Shown: positions 22,663 to 32,198, numbered from the stretch's first letter. The stretch is 41,528 nucleotides of DNA from Bdellovibrionaceae bacterium UBA2316 (GCA_002345205.1 DDVI01000041.1:1-41528); one strand, 5' to 3'. Program-made: numbers and translations. The notes: generated by a model not told the origin, from the letters alone.

Positions 22663-25065
22663 CTAAATTTTTCCATAGCGGCTCAGAGAGAAATCTCTGA
22701 TGCCCATAAGGATACTCTTCATTTTTGCACTTTTTTGCTTCTCAGCGATCAAGATTTTTAGGAAATCTTTAAAGAAGTTCATGAAGTCTTCAATCACCCA
22801 GTCAGTTTCCAAAATGAAATACTTCTTATACATATAGAATCGATTGCGTGTAATGTAGTAGCGACGAATTTCGTTATGATGAGTTGTGATGAAATTTGTA
22901 AACAGGAAATCATGTTTTTGCGATTTGCCTAGTTGGTGATTTAAATGAAGAGCGTTTGATTCTAAAATCGTGTGTCCTGAGTGACGTAATCTAAAACAAA
23001 AGTCAAAATCCACGTAATCAATAAACAAGGATTCATTGTAGCCTTTAACTGCAAAAAAACTATCAACTCGCGTAATAGCGCCTGATGTGATAGCTAGGCG
23101 GGCCGTTACGCATTTTTCTTTAGGCTTTTTATTGTAAGGAATGACAGCCTTTAGTTGTTCTTCAAACAACGTAGGTGTAATCATCGCAACAGACTCAGGG
23201 TGTGTATAGCTGCCCAAGATATCTTGTCCCATTTCAAGATAATTATCATGTGGTCGAGAATCTTGGTCGAACGTCAAAACCCATTTGTAATCATCTTTAC
23301 GAGCAATATCAAAACCTTGGTTAAGTGCTTTTGAGATACCGTAATTTTCTTTGTTATAAATGACCTGGACCCCAAAAGCGGCATGGGCATCCTGAATATC
23401 TTTGAGGGTTTCCCGTCCCATAATATCGGAACCATTGTCCACGATGATTATGCGGCTGAATTGTTTTTTTAAAAAGTGAATTGTGTCTTTAAGAACGGGT
23501 TCTGGGTTAAAGGAAACAATTAAAATTGCCGTGTTGTCTTTTAAAATTGGTTCAGCGGCTTCTTTTTTAAACGGCATCCATTTGAAATTTTTTATCATGT
23601 ATTTTTCTTCGAACGAAACGAAGTAAGCCCACATGTAGATAACTAAAAGAGTGGTGAAAGCTAAAGCCGATCCATAGTCGCCAAAGTGAATAAATAATAC
23701 GAAGGCTATCAAATATACGAATAGAAAAATATATTTTCTATTCATGCTTTCCAAGAAGTATGACAAGTCTTTTAAATTCTTTTTCGCTAAAAAAGTTAAA
23801 ACGAGTAAGTCTAGAACGATACGGAAGCTCCACGCGATCGCAGCGCCCAGTGTTCCAAAGTTATGGCACATAAACCATAAAACAACGGCGTAGATCGGTA
23901 ACTCGAAGATATGTGCTTTGGCGGTCAAGTCAGGGCGATTAGAACTTTGGATCAAGGTATAGGGTATTGAGGCGATACCATTAAAGAATACACCCAATGC
24001 TAAAATTTGCAGAATGATAGAACTACGTTCACCGAATTCCTGACCTAACCAGAGTGTCATACCTGGCTTGGCGATAGAAATTAAAAGGATAATAATCGGT
24101 AGTAGTGTCAGAGTTGTCAGGCGATAGGCATTTTCCACAAGTTTTTCGCTGGATGTGTTCTGAGCAAGGGTAAATGATACAGACGGAAAAAGAACACGGC
24201 TGACGGCTGATGGGATAATCAACACGCGTGTGATGATTTCATAGGGCGTCGTATAGTACGCTAAATCACCCACCGGAATGATCGAACCCAAAATAAATCG
24301 GTCGAAATAAACCATCAATGGACTGATTAAATTCGAAACCGTTAACCAACCACCGAAGCGAATCAATAGCGGCAGAGCTTCGCGATCGGGCAAAGAAATC
24401 TTTCGGAGCTCTGGAAAACGATTCATGCAGACTACTATATGGGCGACCAACGTTAGGAAACGCGCAATGACCAGGTACAAGATGATGACAGAGACATTTT
24501 GACTATAAATAGCGATGATCAGCGGGACGATATAAGTAATCGTTCCTGAGACACCTTGAAGTAAATTGATCACGAAGAAACGTTGTTCGGCTTCAAGCAG
24601 ACCGCGAAAGGCAGCTGTTAAAGTAATAATGGGAATACCAATCGAAAGTAAATAAAAGGAATGAAGAGCATCTTCACGAAGTGAGTCCGGAATTTTAAAG
24701 ACCTCGATCATGATCGTGTGGGCAAATACTAAACTGATCACGGATCCTAAAATAGATAGACCAAAAATGATCCAAATCGTTGTCCAAAAGAAACGACTAA
24801 TTGCAGTACGATTTCCTTTTCCTAATTGTTCCGATATAATTTTGATAATCGCACGTCCCAAGCCCAAATCGAAAAATGCGAGGTAACCCAGGAAGATCCA
24901 AACCAGAGACAACAAACCGAAACGATCAATACCGAGTTTGTTGATGAGCTGCGGGATACACACCAAACCGATAACCAAGGGAAGGCCTTGTCCCATGATA
25001 TTATAAAACGAGTTTTTAAAAATCGTAGAATCGTCGAAAATCTTTCTAAATGTTCCTAGGTTCAT
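22663..25065 (-). CDS. Fusion protein: polysaccharide flippase plus GT2 glycosyltransferase
   Basis: An 800-residue protein joining two enzymes. Residues 1 to about 490 are a Wzx/MATE-like flippase with about 12-14 spans: NIMGQGLPLVIGLVCIPQL near 23-41, FGLLSLVWIFLGYLAFFDLG, a central SNLISPLMVYFDRFILGS, and NFGTLGAAIAWS near 400. After a short linker (KKEAAEPIL), residues about 510-790 are a cytoplasmic GT2 domain: ILIVSFNPEP, IIIVDNGSD, NKENYGISKALNQG, LTFDQDSRP (DxD region), ITSGAITRVDSFF and FIDYVDFDFCFRL. This domain resembles rhamnosyltransferases. No stop or frameshift interrupts the join. It overlaps the upstream GT gene by ATGA. Normally these activities are separate genes. Confidence 0.85.
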   Translation of the reverse strand: MNLGTFRKIFDDSTIFKNSFYNIMGQGLPLVIGLVCIPQLINKLGIDRFGLLSLVWIFLGYLAFFDLGLGRAIIKIISEQLGKGNRTAISRFFWTTIWIIFGLSILGSVISLVFAHTIMIEVFKIPDSLREDALHSFYLLSIGIPIITLTAAFRGLLEAEQRFFVINLLQGVSGTITYIVPLIIAIYSQNVSVIILYLVIARFLTLVAHIVVCMNRFPELRKISLPDREALPLLIRFGGWLTVSNLISPLMVYFDRFILGSIIPVGDLAYYTTPYEIITRVLIIPSAVSRVLFPSVSFTLAQNTSSEKLVENAYRLTTLTLLPIIILLISIAKPGMTLWLGQEFGERSSIILQILALGVFFNGIASIPYTLIQSSNRPDLTAKAHIFELPIYAVVLWFMCHNFGTLGAAIAWSFRIVLDLLVLTFLAKKNLKDLSYFLESMNRKYIFLFVYLIAFVLFIHFGDYGSALAFTTLLVIYMWAYFVSFEEKYMIKNFKWMPFKKEAAEPILKDNTAILIVSFNPEPVLKDTIHFLKKQFSRIIIVDNGSDIMGRETLKDIQDAHAAFGVQVIYNKENYGISKALNQGFDIARKDDYKWVLTFDQDSRPHDNYLEMGQDILGSYTHPESVAMITPTLFEEQLKAVIPYNKKPKEKCVTARLAITSGAITRVDSFFAVKGYNESLFIDYVDFDFCFRLRHSGHTILESNALHLNHQLGKSQKHDFLFTNFITTHHNEIRRYYITRNRFYMYKKYFILETDWVIEDFMNFFKDFLKILIAEKQKSAKMKSILMGIRDFSLSRYGKI

Positions 25066-25982
25066 TTTTGAAATGCTCCCATTCGATTCAGAATACCGTC
25101 AAATATGCCACGGACCATAGACCTCAGTTGAGCAAAAGGTTCTGCCGAAAACCAAGAATATACTAAAAGTTTAGGAGCGAGTTTGATCAGATAATTGGCT
25201 CGCGTGCCTATTGGAATGTAGTCTTGCTTAAATAGCCAAACGCAGTTTCGAAAGGCATAGTAGTGACGCAAAGGGCTGTGTAGTGAAATTTTTCTGCCTA
25301 AAAAATTAACTTGTTCATCTCCAATAATATGGAACATACGAGCCGAAAAAGATCCAAAACAAGAATAGCCCAGAGACTGTGCGCGCAGACCCCATTCGAT
25401 ATCTGTAAAATCTAGGAACAAACCTTCGTTTTTATTTCCGATAGTTTTCCAAGCAGTTTTGTTAATAAGGGAGCCTGATGAAATAACATAGCTACATTCC
25501 GTATAGCGAACGTTGCTACTTGTTTTTGGAACTGGAGATGTCTCGTAAATACGTTTAATTCTATAGCCTTCATGCTGGATAAACGGTGCAGGCATATTAT
25601 TAGTTTTGCTAATATAATATGGTCCCACAACGGCTACCTTTTTCCCGGCAAATGTTAAATCATTTTCAACTCGTGCCAGTTGCTCAACCATGTCTGGGGC
25701 GCATTCGCTATCTTGATCTAAAAGAAGAACATGGCTGTAACCCTCGTTCCATGCCCGTTTTGAACCAATATTATAGCCACCGGCGGTGCCTAAATTTTGA
25801 GCTGGCTGTAGAATTTCAATTTTACCATTTTTCATTTCAGAAGTGATAGATTCGGGGAGTCCTCCATTGTTAATCAAAAAGATCATCTCGACTTGATGAC
25901 TAACTGACTTAATTAACGGCAGAAGCTCGTTAGCTTTTGGGTAAAAGCAGGTAATAATGGCGGCAATTTTAGGGTTATTCAC
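25062..25982 (-). CDS. GT2 glycosyltransferase, rhamnosyltransferase-like
   Basis: A 306-residue family 2 enzyme. IAAIITCFYPKANEL opens it, then FLINNGGLPES, QNLGTAGGYNIG (donor loop), LLLDQDSECAPDMV (the Asp-Gln-Asp motif of rhamnosyltransferases), SYVISSGSLI and GLFLDFTDIEWGLRA near the C-terminal part. No membrane span. Its closest look-alike in the window is the GT domain of the next gene, so the pair may add successive sugars. The start is GTG at 25982 with no good ribosome site. It is first in the minus-strand unit with the fusion flippase and the acyltransferase. Donor assignment to dTDP-rhamnose is inferred from motif and context. Confidence 0.82.
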   Translation of the reverse strand: MNNPKIAAIITCFYPKANELLPLIKSVSHQVEMIFLINNGGLPESITSEMKNGKIEILQPAQNLGTAGGYNIGSKRAWNEGYSHVLLLDQDSECAPDMVEQLARVENDLTFAGKKVAVVGPYYISKTNNMPAPFIQHEGYRIKRIYETSPVPKTSSNVRYTECSYVISSGSLINKTAWKTIGNKNEGLFLDFTDIEWGLRAQSLGYSCFGSFSARMFHIIGDEQVNFLGRKISLHSPLRHYYAFRNCVWLFKQDYIPIGTRANYLIKLAPKLLVYSWFSAEPFAQLRSMVRGIFDGILNRMGAFQK

Positions 25983-26071
25983 TTTGGTATTTGTATTACA
26001 TCAATTCGCTGGTTTCAACAAAAGATCGATTCTTTATTGATTGGGCCATTAATCCTAGTTAGATTGAGCGC

Positions 26072-26842
26072 ATGGAAAATGGAAATATACTGGCGATTTC
26101 GATCGTTTTATTTTGCAACCCTATCGAGCAGATTCAAAAAGTAATTGAATCCATCCGGGCTAGTGATGTTCCGTATTGCTTATATTTAATTGATAATTCT
26201 CCCTCCAAAGATTTTTTCGCCTATCTTGTTCTGAAACACGAAGAAAAGTATACTTTCTTAAATAAAAATGTGGGTTTTGGCGCGGCTCACAATGTCGCTA
26301 TAGCTGAATCAGTCAAATTAGGTGCCAAATACCATTTAGTGCTAAACCCAGATGTCTACTTTGACGAAAAAGTGCTGAAAACAATCATTCAATACATGGA
26401 CGATCATACCGATGTGGGATTGCTGACGCCGAAAGTATTGTATCCGGATGGAAGTATTCAGTATTTGTGCAAGAGACTGCCTAGCCCGTATGATTTATTT
26501 ATTCGCCGATTTGGCCCTAAGACACTTAAGGAAAAGAATAATTACCTTTTTGAAATGAGAGATCGGAATTATGACGAAATCATGGAAGTCCCAAGCTTAT
26601 CGGGATGTTTTATGTTTTTTCGTAACACCGTTCTTCAGAAAATTCAGGGTTTTGATGATCGCTTTTTTATGTATATGGAAGATGTTGATATTTCGCGTCG
26701 CTCAGGTGTTGTTGCCAAAAATTTACACTTTCCTAAAGTAACTATCTACCATGAACATGGAAAGGGAAGTTATAAATCCCTTAAGCTGCTCTGGTATCAT
26801 ATCTCGTCTGTTTTCAAATATTTCTTTAAATGGGGGATCTGA
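26072..26842 (+). CDS. GT2 glycosyltransferase, WbbL-like
   Basis: A 256-residue family 2 enzyme. Motifs: AISIVLFCNPIEQI, YLIDNSPS, NKNVGFGAAHNVAIAES (the WbbL donor loop), LVLNPDVYFD (DxD), LLTPKVLYPDGSIQYLCKRLPSP (a WbbL-type stretch), SLSGCFMFFRN, and FFMYMEDVDISRR. These together are typical of WbbL-like rhamnosyltransferases and similar capsule enzymes. It heads the plus-strand block 26072-29906, divergent from the gene ending at 25982; 89 bases lie between the two starts. Confidence 0.83.
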   Translation: MENGNILAISIVLFCNPIEQIQKVIESIRASDVPYCLYLIDNSPSKDFFAYLVLKHEEKYTFLNKNVGFGAAHNVAIAESVKLGAKYHLVLNPDVYFDEKVLKTIIQYMDDHTDVGLLTPKVLYPDGSIQYLCKRLPSPYDLFIRRFGPKTLKEKNNYLFEMRDRNYDEIMEVPSLSGCFMFFRNTVLQKIQGFDDRFFMYMEDVDISRRSGVVAKNLHFPKVTIYHEHGKGSYKSLKLLWYHISSVFKYFFKWGI

Positions 26843-26948
26843 AGTTCAAACGGAAAATCCAGGAAATATTAAGACTCCTTGACCGATGTAAAAATTGATT
26901 GCGAAACCCTTTAAAATCGCTATATTTGATCTTTCGGGGACTAGATTA

Positions 26949-28118
26949 ATGACTAAAACAATTACGATTATTGGCGGTTGCGGACATGTGGGGATTCCAC
27001 TGGGTGTGACCTTGGCAAATGCGAATCAAAAAGTGAACCTGCTGGATATCAACGCAAAGGCTGTTGAAACCATCAATTCAGGTAAGCTACCTTTCATTGA
27101 AGAAGGTGCGGAAGAGATTCTAAAAAAAGTTGTTGGAAAAAACTTAATTGCCACAACGAATCCAAAAGTATTGTTGGAATCGGACGTTGTTGTTTTTGTG
27201 ACGGGGACACCAGTCGATGAACACCATAATCCTCGCGTGCACGATGTAACTAAAGTAATTCAGTCGTATATCGAGTTTTTAAGTCCAAAACAATTAATCG
27301 TTTTAAGAAGTACCGTTTATCCCGGAGTGAGTGAGATCATTCATAACCTTTTAGAAAAACAGCTTGGTTCGTGTAAGCTTGCGTTCTGTCCAGAACGGAT
27401 TCTCCAAGGTAAAGGGATTGAAGAAATCTATAAATTACCTCAAATTGTTTCAGCGATGAGTCTTGCTGCAGAAAATGAAGCCGCCGAACTTTTTAGTTTG
27501 ATCGCTCCCAAGGTTTTGCGCCTGCAACCCAAAGAAGCCGAAATTGCAAAATTAATGACCAATACGTGGCGGTACCTAGAGTTCGCAATTGCGAATCAAT
27601 TCTACATGATGGCGGAATCTCAAGGTTTAGATTTCTACAAGATCTATGGGGCTTTAACAGATGATTATCCCCGTGCAAAACACTTTGCAAAGCCAGGTTT
27701 GGCCGCCGGTCCATGTTTATTCAAAGATACAATGCAAATGTCTGCGTTCCATAAAAATAATTTCTTTATGGGTCAGTCGGCCATGTTGGTTAATGAAGGT
27801 CTTCCTGTATTTTTAGCGGATCAGCTTGAAGAAAAAATTGGAAATTTAAAAAACAAAAAAGTTGCGATTTTAGGTATGACGTTTAAAGCCAATAACGACG
27901 ATAAACGTGAAAGCTTAGCGTTCAAACTGAAAAAAGTATTAGAAATGAAAATGGCCGAAGTGATTTGCTGTGACGAATATCTGCCAGGAATGACCCCATT
28001 AAATCAAGCCGTAGAAACGGCCGATGGAGTGATATTAGGGGTTCCTCACAGAGAATATCTCAATCTAAAAATGAATAAACCATTTGTAGATTGTTGGGGC
28101 GTTTGGAAAAAGAATTAA
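26949..28118 (+). CDS. Nucleotide-sugar dehydrogenase (UDP-glucose/ManNAc dehydrogenase family)
   Basis: A 389-residue NAD-dependent dehydrogenase that oxidises a sugar C6 to the carboxylate. The start is the ATG at 26949, giving MTKTITIIGGCGHVG with the NAD motif at 9-15; an upstream TTG at 26895 would add 18 unlike residues. Further motifs: VTGTPVDEHHNP, LRSTVYPGVSE, FCPERILQGKGIEE, LMTNTWRYLEFAIANQ, the catalytic Cys256 in AAGPCLFKDTM, and LGMTFKANNDDKRES. The pattern is nearer WecC/Tvi-type than classical UDP-glucose dehydrogenase, but the substrate cannot be fixed. The epimerase 31 bases downstream may act on its product. Confidence 0.85.
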   Translation: MTKTITIIGGCGHVGIPLGVTLANANQKVNLLDINAKAVETINSGKLPFIEEGAEEILKKVVGKNLIATTNPKVLLESDVVVFVTGTPVDEHHNPRVHDVTKVIQSYIEFLSPKQLIVLRSTVYPGVSEIIHNLLEKQLGSCKLAFCPERILQGKGIEEIYKLPQIVSAMSLAAENEAAELFSLIAPKVLRLQPKEAEIAKLMTNTWRYLEFAIANQFYMMAESQGLDFYKIYGALTDDYPRAKHFAKPGLAAGPCLFKDTMQMSAFHKNNFFMGQSAMLVNEGLPVFLADQLEEKIGNLKNKKVAILGMTFKANNDDKRESLAFKLKKVLEMKMAEVICCDEYLPGMTPLNQAVETADGVILGVPHREYLNLKMNKPFVDCWGVWKKN

Positions 28119-28149
28119 AAATTGAAATTACAGACTTAAGGAGTCAATT

Positions 28150-29169
28150 GTGAAAATATTAGTTACGGGTTCAGCAGGTTTTATTTGCGGGTATGTGGTT
28201 GATGAATTGCTAAGTCACGGTCACGAAGTTGTCGGTATCGATAATTTCTCTAAATATGGAAAAATCGAAAAATCGTACGACAAACATCCGAAGTACACCT
28301 TTGTTGAGGGTGATGCTAAAAATGTTGGTTTAATGAAAGAACTAATCGCCGATTGCGATACGGTGCTAGCATCCGCAGCTATGATTGGTGGAATTTCTTA
28401 TTTCCACGAATTTGCATATGATTTATTGGCGGAAAATGAACGTATTATGGCCTCTACATTTGATGCGGCTATCTGGGCATTCAAAAATAAAAAGTTGAAA
28501 AAAATCAACGTTCTAAGTTCTTCAATGGTTTATGAATCTGTTGATACCTTTCCAACAAAAGAAGGTTCTGAACGTACAAATCCGCCGCCATTATCTACCT
28601 ACGGTTTCCAAAAACTGGCCTGTGAATACTACTGCCAAGGTGCTTGGGAACAGTTCAAATTGCCATACACTGTGATTCGTCCATTTAACTGCGTGGGTAC
28701 GGGTGAAAAACGCGCACTTTGCGATAAAGAAATTTTCTCTGGAAACGTGCAGTTGGCTATGAGCCACGTGGTTCCGGATTTAGTTCAGAAAATCTTAAAA
28801 GGCCAAGATCCACTCCACATCCTTGGGGATGGCGGCCAGGTTCGTCACTATACATATGCTGGCGACTTAGCTCGTGGTATCCGTATCTGCATTGAAAATG
28901 AAAAAGCGATTAACCAAGATTTCAACATCTCGACTCCAGTATCTACGTCGGTAGTAGAATTAGCTGAAGTTATTTGGAAAAAATTGAAGCCAGGCGTTCC
29001 TTTTAAATATGTATCTGATAAACCATTTAAATATGATGTTCAGAAACGTGTTCCTGATGTTTCAAAAGCTAGAGACATTTTAGGTTTTGAGGCAAAAACA
29101 GATCTAAATACAATTTTAGAGGAAGTTATTCCTTGGATTAAAAAACAAATCGAGATCGGCGGCATTTAG
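28150..29169 (+). CDS. SDR-family NAD-dependent sugar epimerase/dehydratase
   Basis: A 339-residue extended SDR enzyme acting on a nucleotide sugar. The N-terminus is ILVTGSAGFICGY: the third Gly of the usual GxxGxxG is replaced by Cys13, with Gly at 14. Catalytic residues are the SSSMVYE stretch (123-129) and Tyr151/Lys155 in YGFQK. RPFNCVGTGE and GDGGQVRHYTYAGDLARG follow. The start is GTG at 28150 with AAGGAG seven bases upstream. It lies between the dehydrogenase and a GT2 gene in one operon. Reaction (4-epimerase, 5-epimerase, decarboxylase) undetermined. Confidence 0.82.
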   Translation: MKILVTGSAGFICGYVVDELLSHGHEVVGIDNFSKYGKIEKSYDKHPKYTFVEGDAKNVGLMKELIADCDTVLASAAMIGGISYFHEFAYDLLAENERIMASTFDAAIWAFKNKKLKKINVLSSSMVYESVDTFPTKEGSERTNPPPLSTYGFQKLACEYYCQGAWEQFKLPYTVIRPFNCVGTGEKRALCDKEIFSGNVQLAMSHVVPDLVQKILKGQDPLHILGDGGQVRHYTYAGDLARGIRICIENEKAINQDFNISTPVSTSVVELAEVIWKKLKPGVPFKYVSDKPFKYDVQKRVPDVSKARDILGFEAKTDLNTILEEVIPWIKKQIEIGGI

Positions 29170-29171
29170 GA

Positions 29172-29906
29172 ATGTCTAAGGTTAATATTGTAATTCCGGT
29201 TTATAACGAGAAAGGTAATATTGGACGCGCCTTAACCCTGGTAAAAGAGCAAGTTAAGGTGCCTTTCAAAGTTACGATTGTTTATGACTTGGACAGTGAT
29301 ACATCTTTACCAGAGGCTCGGGAATTTAATGAAAAATTAAATTTGGACGTAGTATATTTAAAAAATATATACGGACGTGGTGCTTTGAATGCGATTAAGT
29401 CTGGTCTAAATACGAGCGATACTCCGTACACAATTATTACGATGGCGGATCTTTCAGATCCTCCACGTGTAATCAATGACATGGTGTCGGTAGCGCAAAC
29501 AAATCAAAGCGATATCGTATGTGGTTCACGCTATATGAAGGGTGGTTCGCAATCGGGCGGATTGACTTTGAAAAGTTTTTTATCCAGAGCGGCCGGGTTA
29601 ACTTTATATTATCTCTTCGGAGTTCCCACTCATGATGCCACAAACTCGTTTAAACTGTACTCGCAGCGAGTTTTGAAAAACATTACGGTTGAATCCAAAG
29701 GTGGATTTGAGCTCGGACTAGAGTTGGTGGTAAAGGCCCATTTGTTAGGGTATCCAATTCATGAAACGCCAACGACATGGGAAGACCGTTCAGAAGGCGA
29801 AAGTCGCTTTCAGCTTTTCAATTGGTTGCCTAGCTATCTAAAATGGTACCTGATGGCTGTAAAAGGTCGATTCACTAAGCGCCCTGCTTTGAACAAAGCG
29901 GCTTAG
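29172..29906 (+). CDS. GT2 glycosyltransferase, polyprenyl-phosphate sugar synthase type
   Basis: A 244-residue soluble family 2 enzyme like DPM1-type synthases. It reads VNIVIPVYNEKGNIGRAL, TIVYDLDSDTS, IYGRGALNAIKSGL (donor loop), ITMADLSDPP at the metal site, CGSRYMKGG, HDATNSFKLYSQRVL and FELGLELVVKAHLLGY, matching the DPM1 order. No C-terminal spans. It starts two bases after the SDR stop. A hairpin-plus-T-run terminator overlaps its stop. The convergent membrane protein next door (29928-31211) could be the enzyme that uses its lipid-linked product. Confidence 0.8.
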   Translation: MSKVNIVIPVYNEKGNIGRALTLVKEQVKVPFKVTIVYDLDSDTSLPEAREFNEKLNLDVVYLKNIYGRGALNAIKSGLNTSDTPYTIITMADLSDPPRVINDMVSVAQTNQSDIVCGSRYMKGGSQSGGLTLKSFLSRAAGLTLYYLFGVPTHDATNSFKLYSQRVLKNITVESKGGFELGLELVVKAHLLGYPIHETPTTWEDRSEGESRFQLFNWLPSYLKWYLMAVKGRFTKRPALNKAA

Positions 29907-29911
29907 TTTTT
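29884..29911 (+). terminator. Likely intrinsic terminator after the 26072-29906 block
   Basis: GCTTTG (29886-29891) pairs with CAAAGC (29894-29899); two more pairs (one G-T) extend it to 8 bp, followed by TTAGTTTTT. It overlaps the last codons and stop of the GT2 gene. Confidence 0.5.
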
Positions 29912-29927
29912 ATCTAAATATAAATCG

Positions 29928-31211
29928 TTACTTAAAATGCTTCAGGAAGCTTATTTGCGGATGAGTTTTCTGAAGATCTTGTATTATTTTTGTGACGGGA
30001 GCGAGGGGGTAGATCTGTGGACATAACGTTTCTGCGTTAGTCTTAACAGTCGCTATGGCACAATTTAACCCCGCTTTACGGTGATTGTACATTGAGCCGT
30101 ATAGGTCGTCGAAATTGTAGGAGCGATTTGTGGAAAGAAATAGCAATACAGCAAGTACGATGGTTGCTGATTTTCTTTGGCTTAGGAATACAAAGCCTAA
30201 GGAAACAACCGACGCGATATAGAAGGCAGAGAATTCGAAATACCGGCTCGAGAATGCCTGGTCAGCACCTAATCCCGCACGTGATACAGAAATGGATGCT
30301 AATACAGCGGCCATCGTGGTGGCTAAGAACAGCAAGAAACGAGATCGGTGGTCAGTTTCCTTCCAGTTTTTAAATATGCTGTATGCAAAAAACAGATGGA
30401 AGGCTATCACGATATAACTTAGAAAATCTAATGGATGCTGACGGTTGCCCAAGCCGAGTGCGATGATGGCCGCGTAATGGTCCCAAAATTCGGTTTTATA
30501 CGGAAACATATAGGGTGGATGATAGGGCGGCTTTATGTACCCTTTAAAATAGAGCGCTAGCGATGCGGCGGACGACAAAACAAAAAGTAGAAAATTAAGG
30601 CGATTTTTCGATATTAGCTTAGGAACAGATAACGATGTGATCAAAAGGGCTATAAGTGTAAGGGCCGCCGCCAAACCAGAACCTAGTGAAAACACCATAC
30701 AGGGGGGGAGAAAAATAAACCAAAGCGGTGATACTTTACGAAAGTCATTCGACGCGATCTTATGACAGCTTAAAATTAAGAAGAGCAGAAATATGTGCCA
30801 CTGAATTTGAAATACCCAAAGATGATTTTCAAAATTTAGAGGCGAGAAAATCATAAATGCCAGTACACTTGTAAGTAGCAAGTTTTTACTGCTATACGAA
30901 AATTTCAGGAATAATAAAAATGTAGATGCATAAACTAAAAAATTTAGGATCATGGCGATAGGGATATTGAAGTTGAAAAGGTATAGATAGGCGTTGAAGA
31001 TAAGTTTTGGCAAAATCAGACGATGTTCATTGTGTTGAGCATATAACGACTTAAGTGTTGGGTTCAGTAAAAACGATCCTGATTTGAAAAGTTCCCATTC
31101 ATCAGCGAAAGGGATGTCTATCGAGTACTGCCAAATTTTTATGATTTGTAAAGCTATCAAGACCGCAATGAATGAAAATAATATTTTTTTTACCACATTT
31201 ATTTCTATCAA
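29928..31211 (-). CDS. Multispan membrane protein, GT-C-like, unrecognised family
   Basis: A 427-residue protein with about ten hydrophobic spans. After span 1 comes DIPFADEWELFKSG, and further on QHNEHRLILPKLIF; an acidic motif after the first span followed by a charged HNEHR loop is a pattern I associate with GT-C-fold transferases and O-antigen modification proteins, though no named family is certain. A second long loop (KPPYHPPYMFPYKTEFWDHY) lies near residue 225. The soluble tail is short with three cysteines or so. It is alone on the minus strand, convergent with a DPM1-like gene, and its start region is divergent to the GNAT gene. A polymerase role is also possible. Confidence 0.5.
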   Translation of the reverse strand: MIEINVVKKILFSFIAVLIALQIIKIWQYSIDIPFADEWELFKSGSFLLNPTLKSLYAQHNEHRLILPKLIFNAYLYLFNFNIPIAMILNFLVYASTFLLFLKFSYSSKNLLLTSVLAFMIFSPLNFENHLWVFQIQWHIFLLFLILSCHKIASNDFRKVSPLWFIFLPPCMVFSLGSGLAAALTLIALLITSLSVPKLISKNRLNFLLFVLSSAASLALYFKGYIKPPYHPPYMFPYKTEFWDHYAAIIALGLGNRQHPLDFLSYIVIAFHLFFAYSIFKNWKETDHRSRFLLFLATTMAAVLASISVSRAGLGADQAFSSRYFEFSAFYIASVVSLGFVFLSQRKSATIVLAVLLFLSTNRSYNFDDLYGSMYNHRKAGLNCAIATVKTNAETLCPQIYPLAPVTKIIQDLQKTHPQISFLKHFK

Positions 31212-31283
31212 ATATGTCGAATTTGTATACTAAAAGATATACCTCTTGACCAAACGGATGCGTCAAATTTAGTGTCTCAATGT

Positions 31284-32126
31284 ATGTATGAGATAAAGAA
31301 GATACAGTTTACAGATCAAGATTTTAATAGTTTAGTTGAGTTGATGGCTGCGGCTTTTCCGAAGGCGACTGTATACAATCGTGATTACTTAATGTGGCAG
31401 TACACTCATAACCCAGATGGGTTTGCTATCGGATACAATGCATTTTATAATAATTCTTTGGTAGCTCATTATGTCGTGCAGCCGTCTAAAATGAATATCG
31501 ATGGGAATGTTGTTGAGTCTGTTCTTTCGTTTAATACGGCTACTCATCCAGAACATCAAGGCAAGGGCCTTTTTACGAAGTTGGCCAATGCAACATATGA
31601 AGAATGTATTAGTTTAGGTAAGAAGCTTGTTGTCGGTGTTGCTAATGCAAACAGTACTCCAGGTTTTACCAAGAAGCTCGGATTCGAGTTGTATGGGCCT
31701 CTTGAGGCTAAGCTGACATTTGGATGTGGACCCAAACAAAAGCAAACCTATTTTATGAGCAGGGACTGGAATGTCGAGAGTTTAAGATGGCGATTGTCGC
31801 GTCCGAATTCTAAATACTACAGTGTTCTAAAAGAAAACACTTCGACTTATTTTGCGCCAAGCGGTCAGTACGGAATATTAGCGATACTGGGTTCTTTTGG
31901 AGAAAGTAGGTTTTTGGATCTGAGTCGACCTCCAAAGATTAGAAATCCTTTAAATGTTTGGATTGGGATCGAAGCTAATTATGAGGCGTCTTCAGAAGGT
32001 TTTCGAATTCCTAAAAAGTTGAGGCCGTCGCCGTTGAACTTCATAGTTAAGAAACTGAATTCTTCTTTGATAGTTCCGAAACGAGATGAAATCCTTTTTC
32101 AGTCTATCGATTTTGATGCATACTAA
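31284..32126 (+). CDS. GNAT-family acyltransferase
   Basis: About 280 residues. The N-terminal half is a GNAT fold: IQFTDQDFNSLVELMAAAFP, then a strand pair (LVAHYVVQPSKM), and the acetyl-CoA loop THPEHQGKGLFTKLANATYEE (Q-x-G-K-G-L) near residues 90-110, then VANANSTPGFTKKLGFE, the usual end. The C-terminal 120 residues are not recognised. It likely acylates an amino sugar or lipid of the glycan. The start is uncertain: ATG 31284 is chosen over GTG 31272, and neither has a clear ribosome site. It precedes wzm and wzt on the same strand by 72 bases, so it may belong with the ABC export unit. Confidence 0.7.
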   Translation: MYEIKKIQFTDQDFNSLVELMAAAFPKATVYNRDYLMWQYTHNPDGFAIGYNAFYNNSLVAHYVVQPSKMNIDGNVVESVLSFNTATHPEHQGKGLFTKLANATYEECISLGKKLVVGVANANSTPGFTKKLGFELYGPLEAKLTFGCGPKQKQTYFMSRDWNVESLRWRLSRPNSKYYSVLKENTSTYFAPSGQYGILAILGSFGESRFLDLSRPPKIRNPLNVWIGIEANYEASSEGFRIPKKLRPSPLNFIVKKLNSSLIVPKRDEILFQSIDFDAY

Positions 32127-32198
32127 CTTGTTTTGCAGCAATTGCGTTATTTTGCGTTTTTATAGAATAACCTAGCTTTTCTGATAACCTACACACTT

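Noticed and set aside
26843..26948. Upstream extension of the sugar dehydrogenase from a TTG at 26895
   Set aside because: The extra 18 residues do not align with the family, whose NAD motif normally begins a few residues after the start, as it does from ATG 26949.
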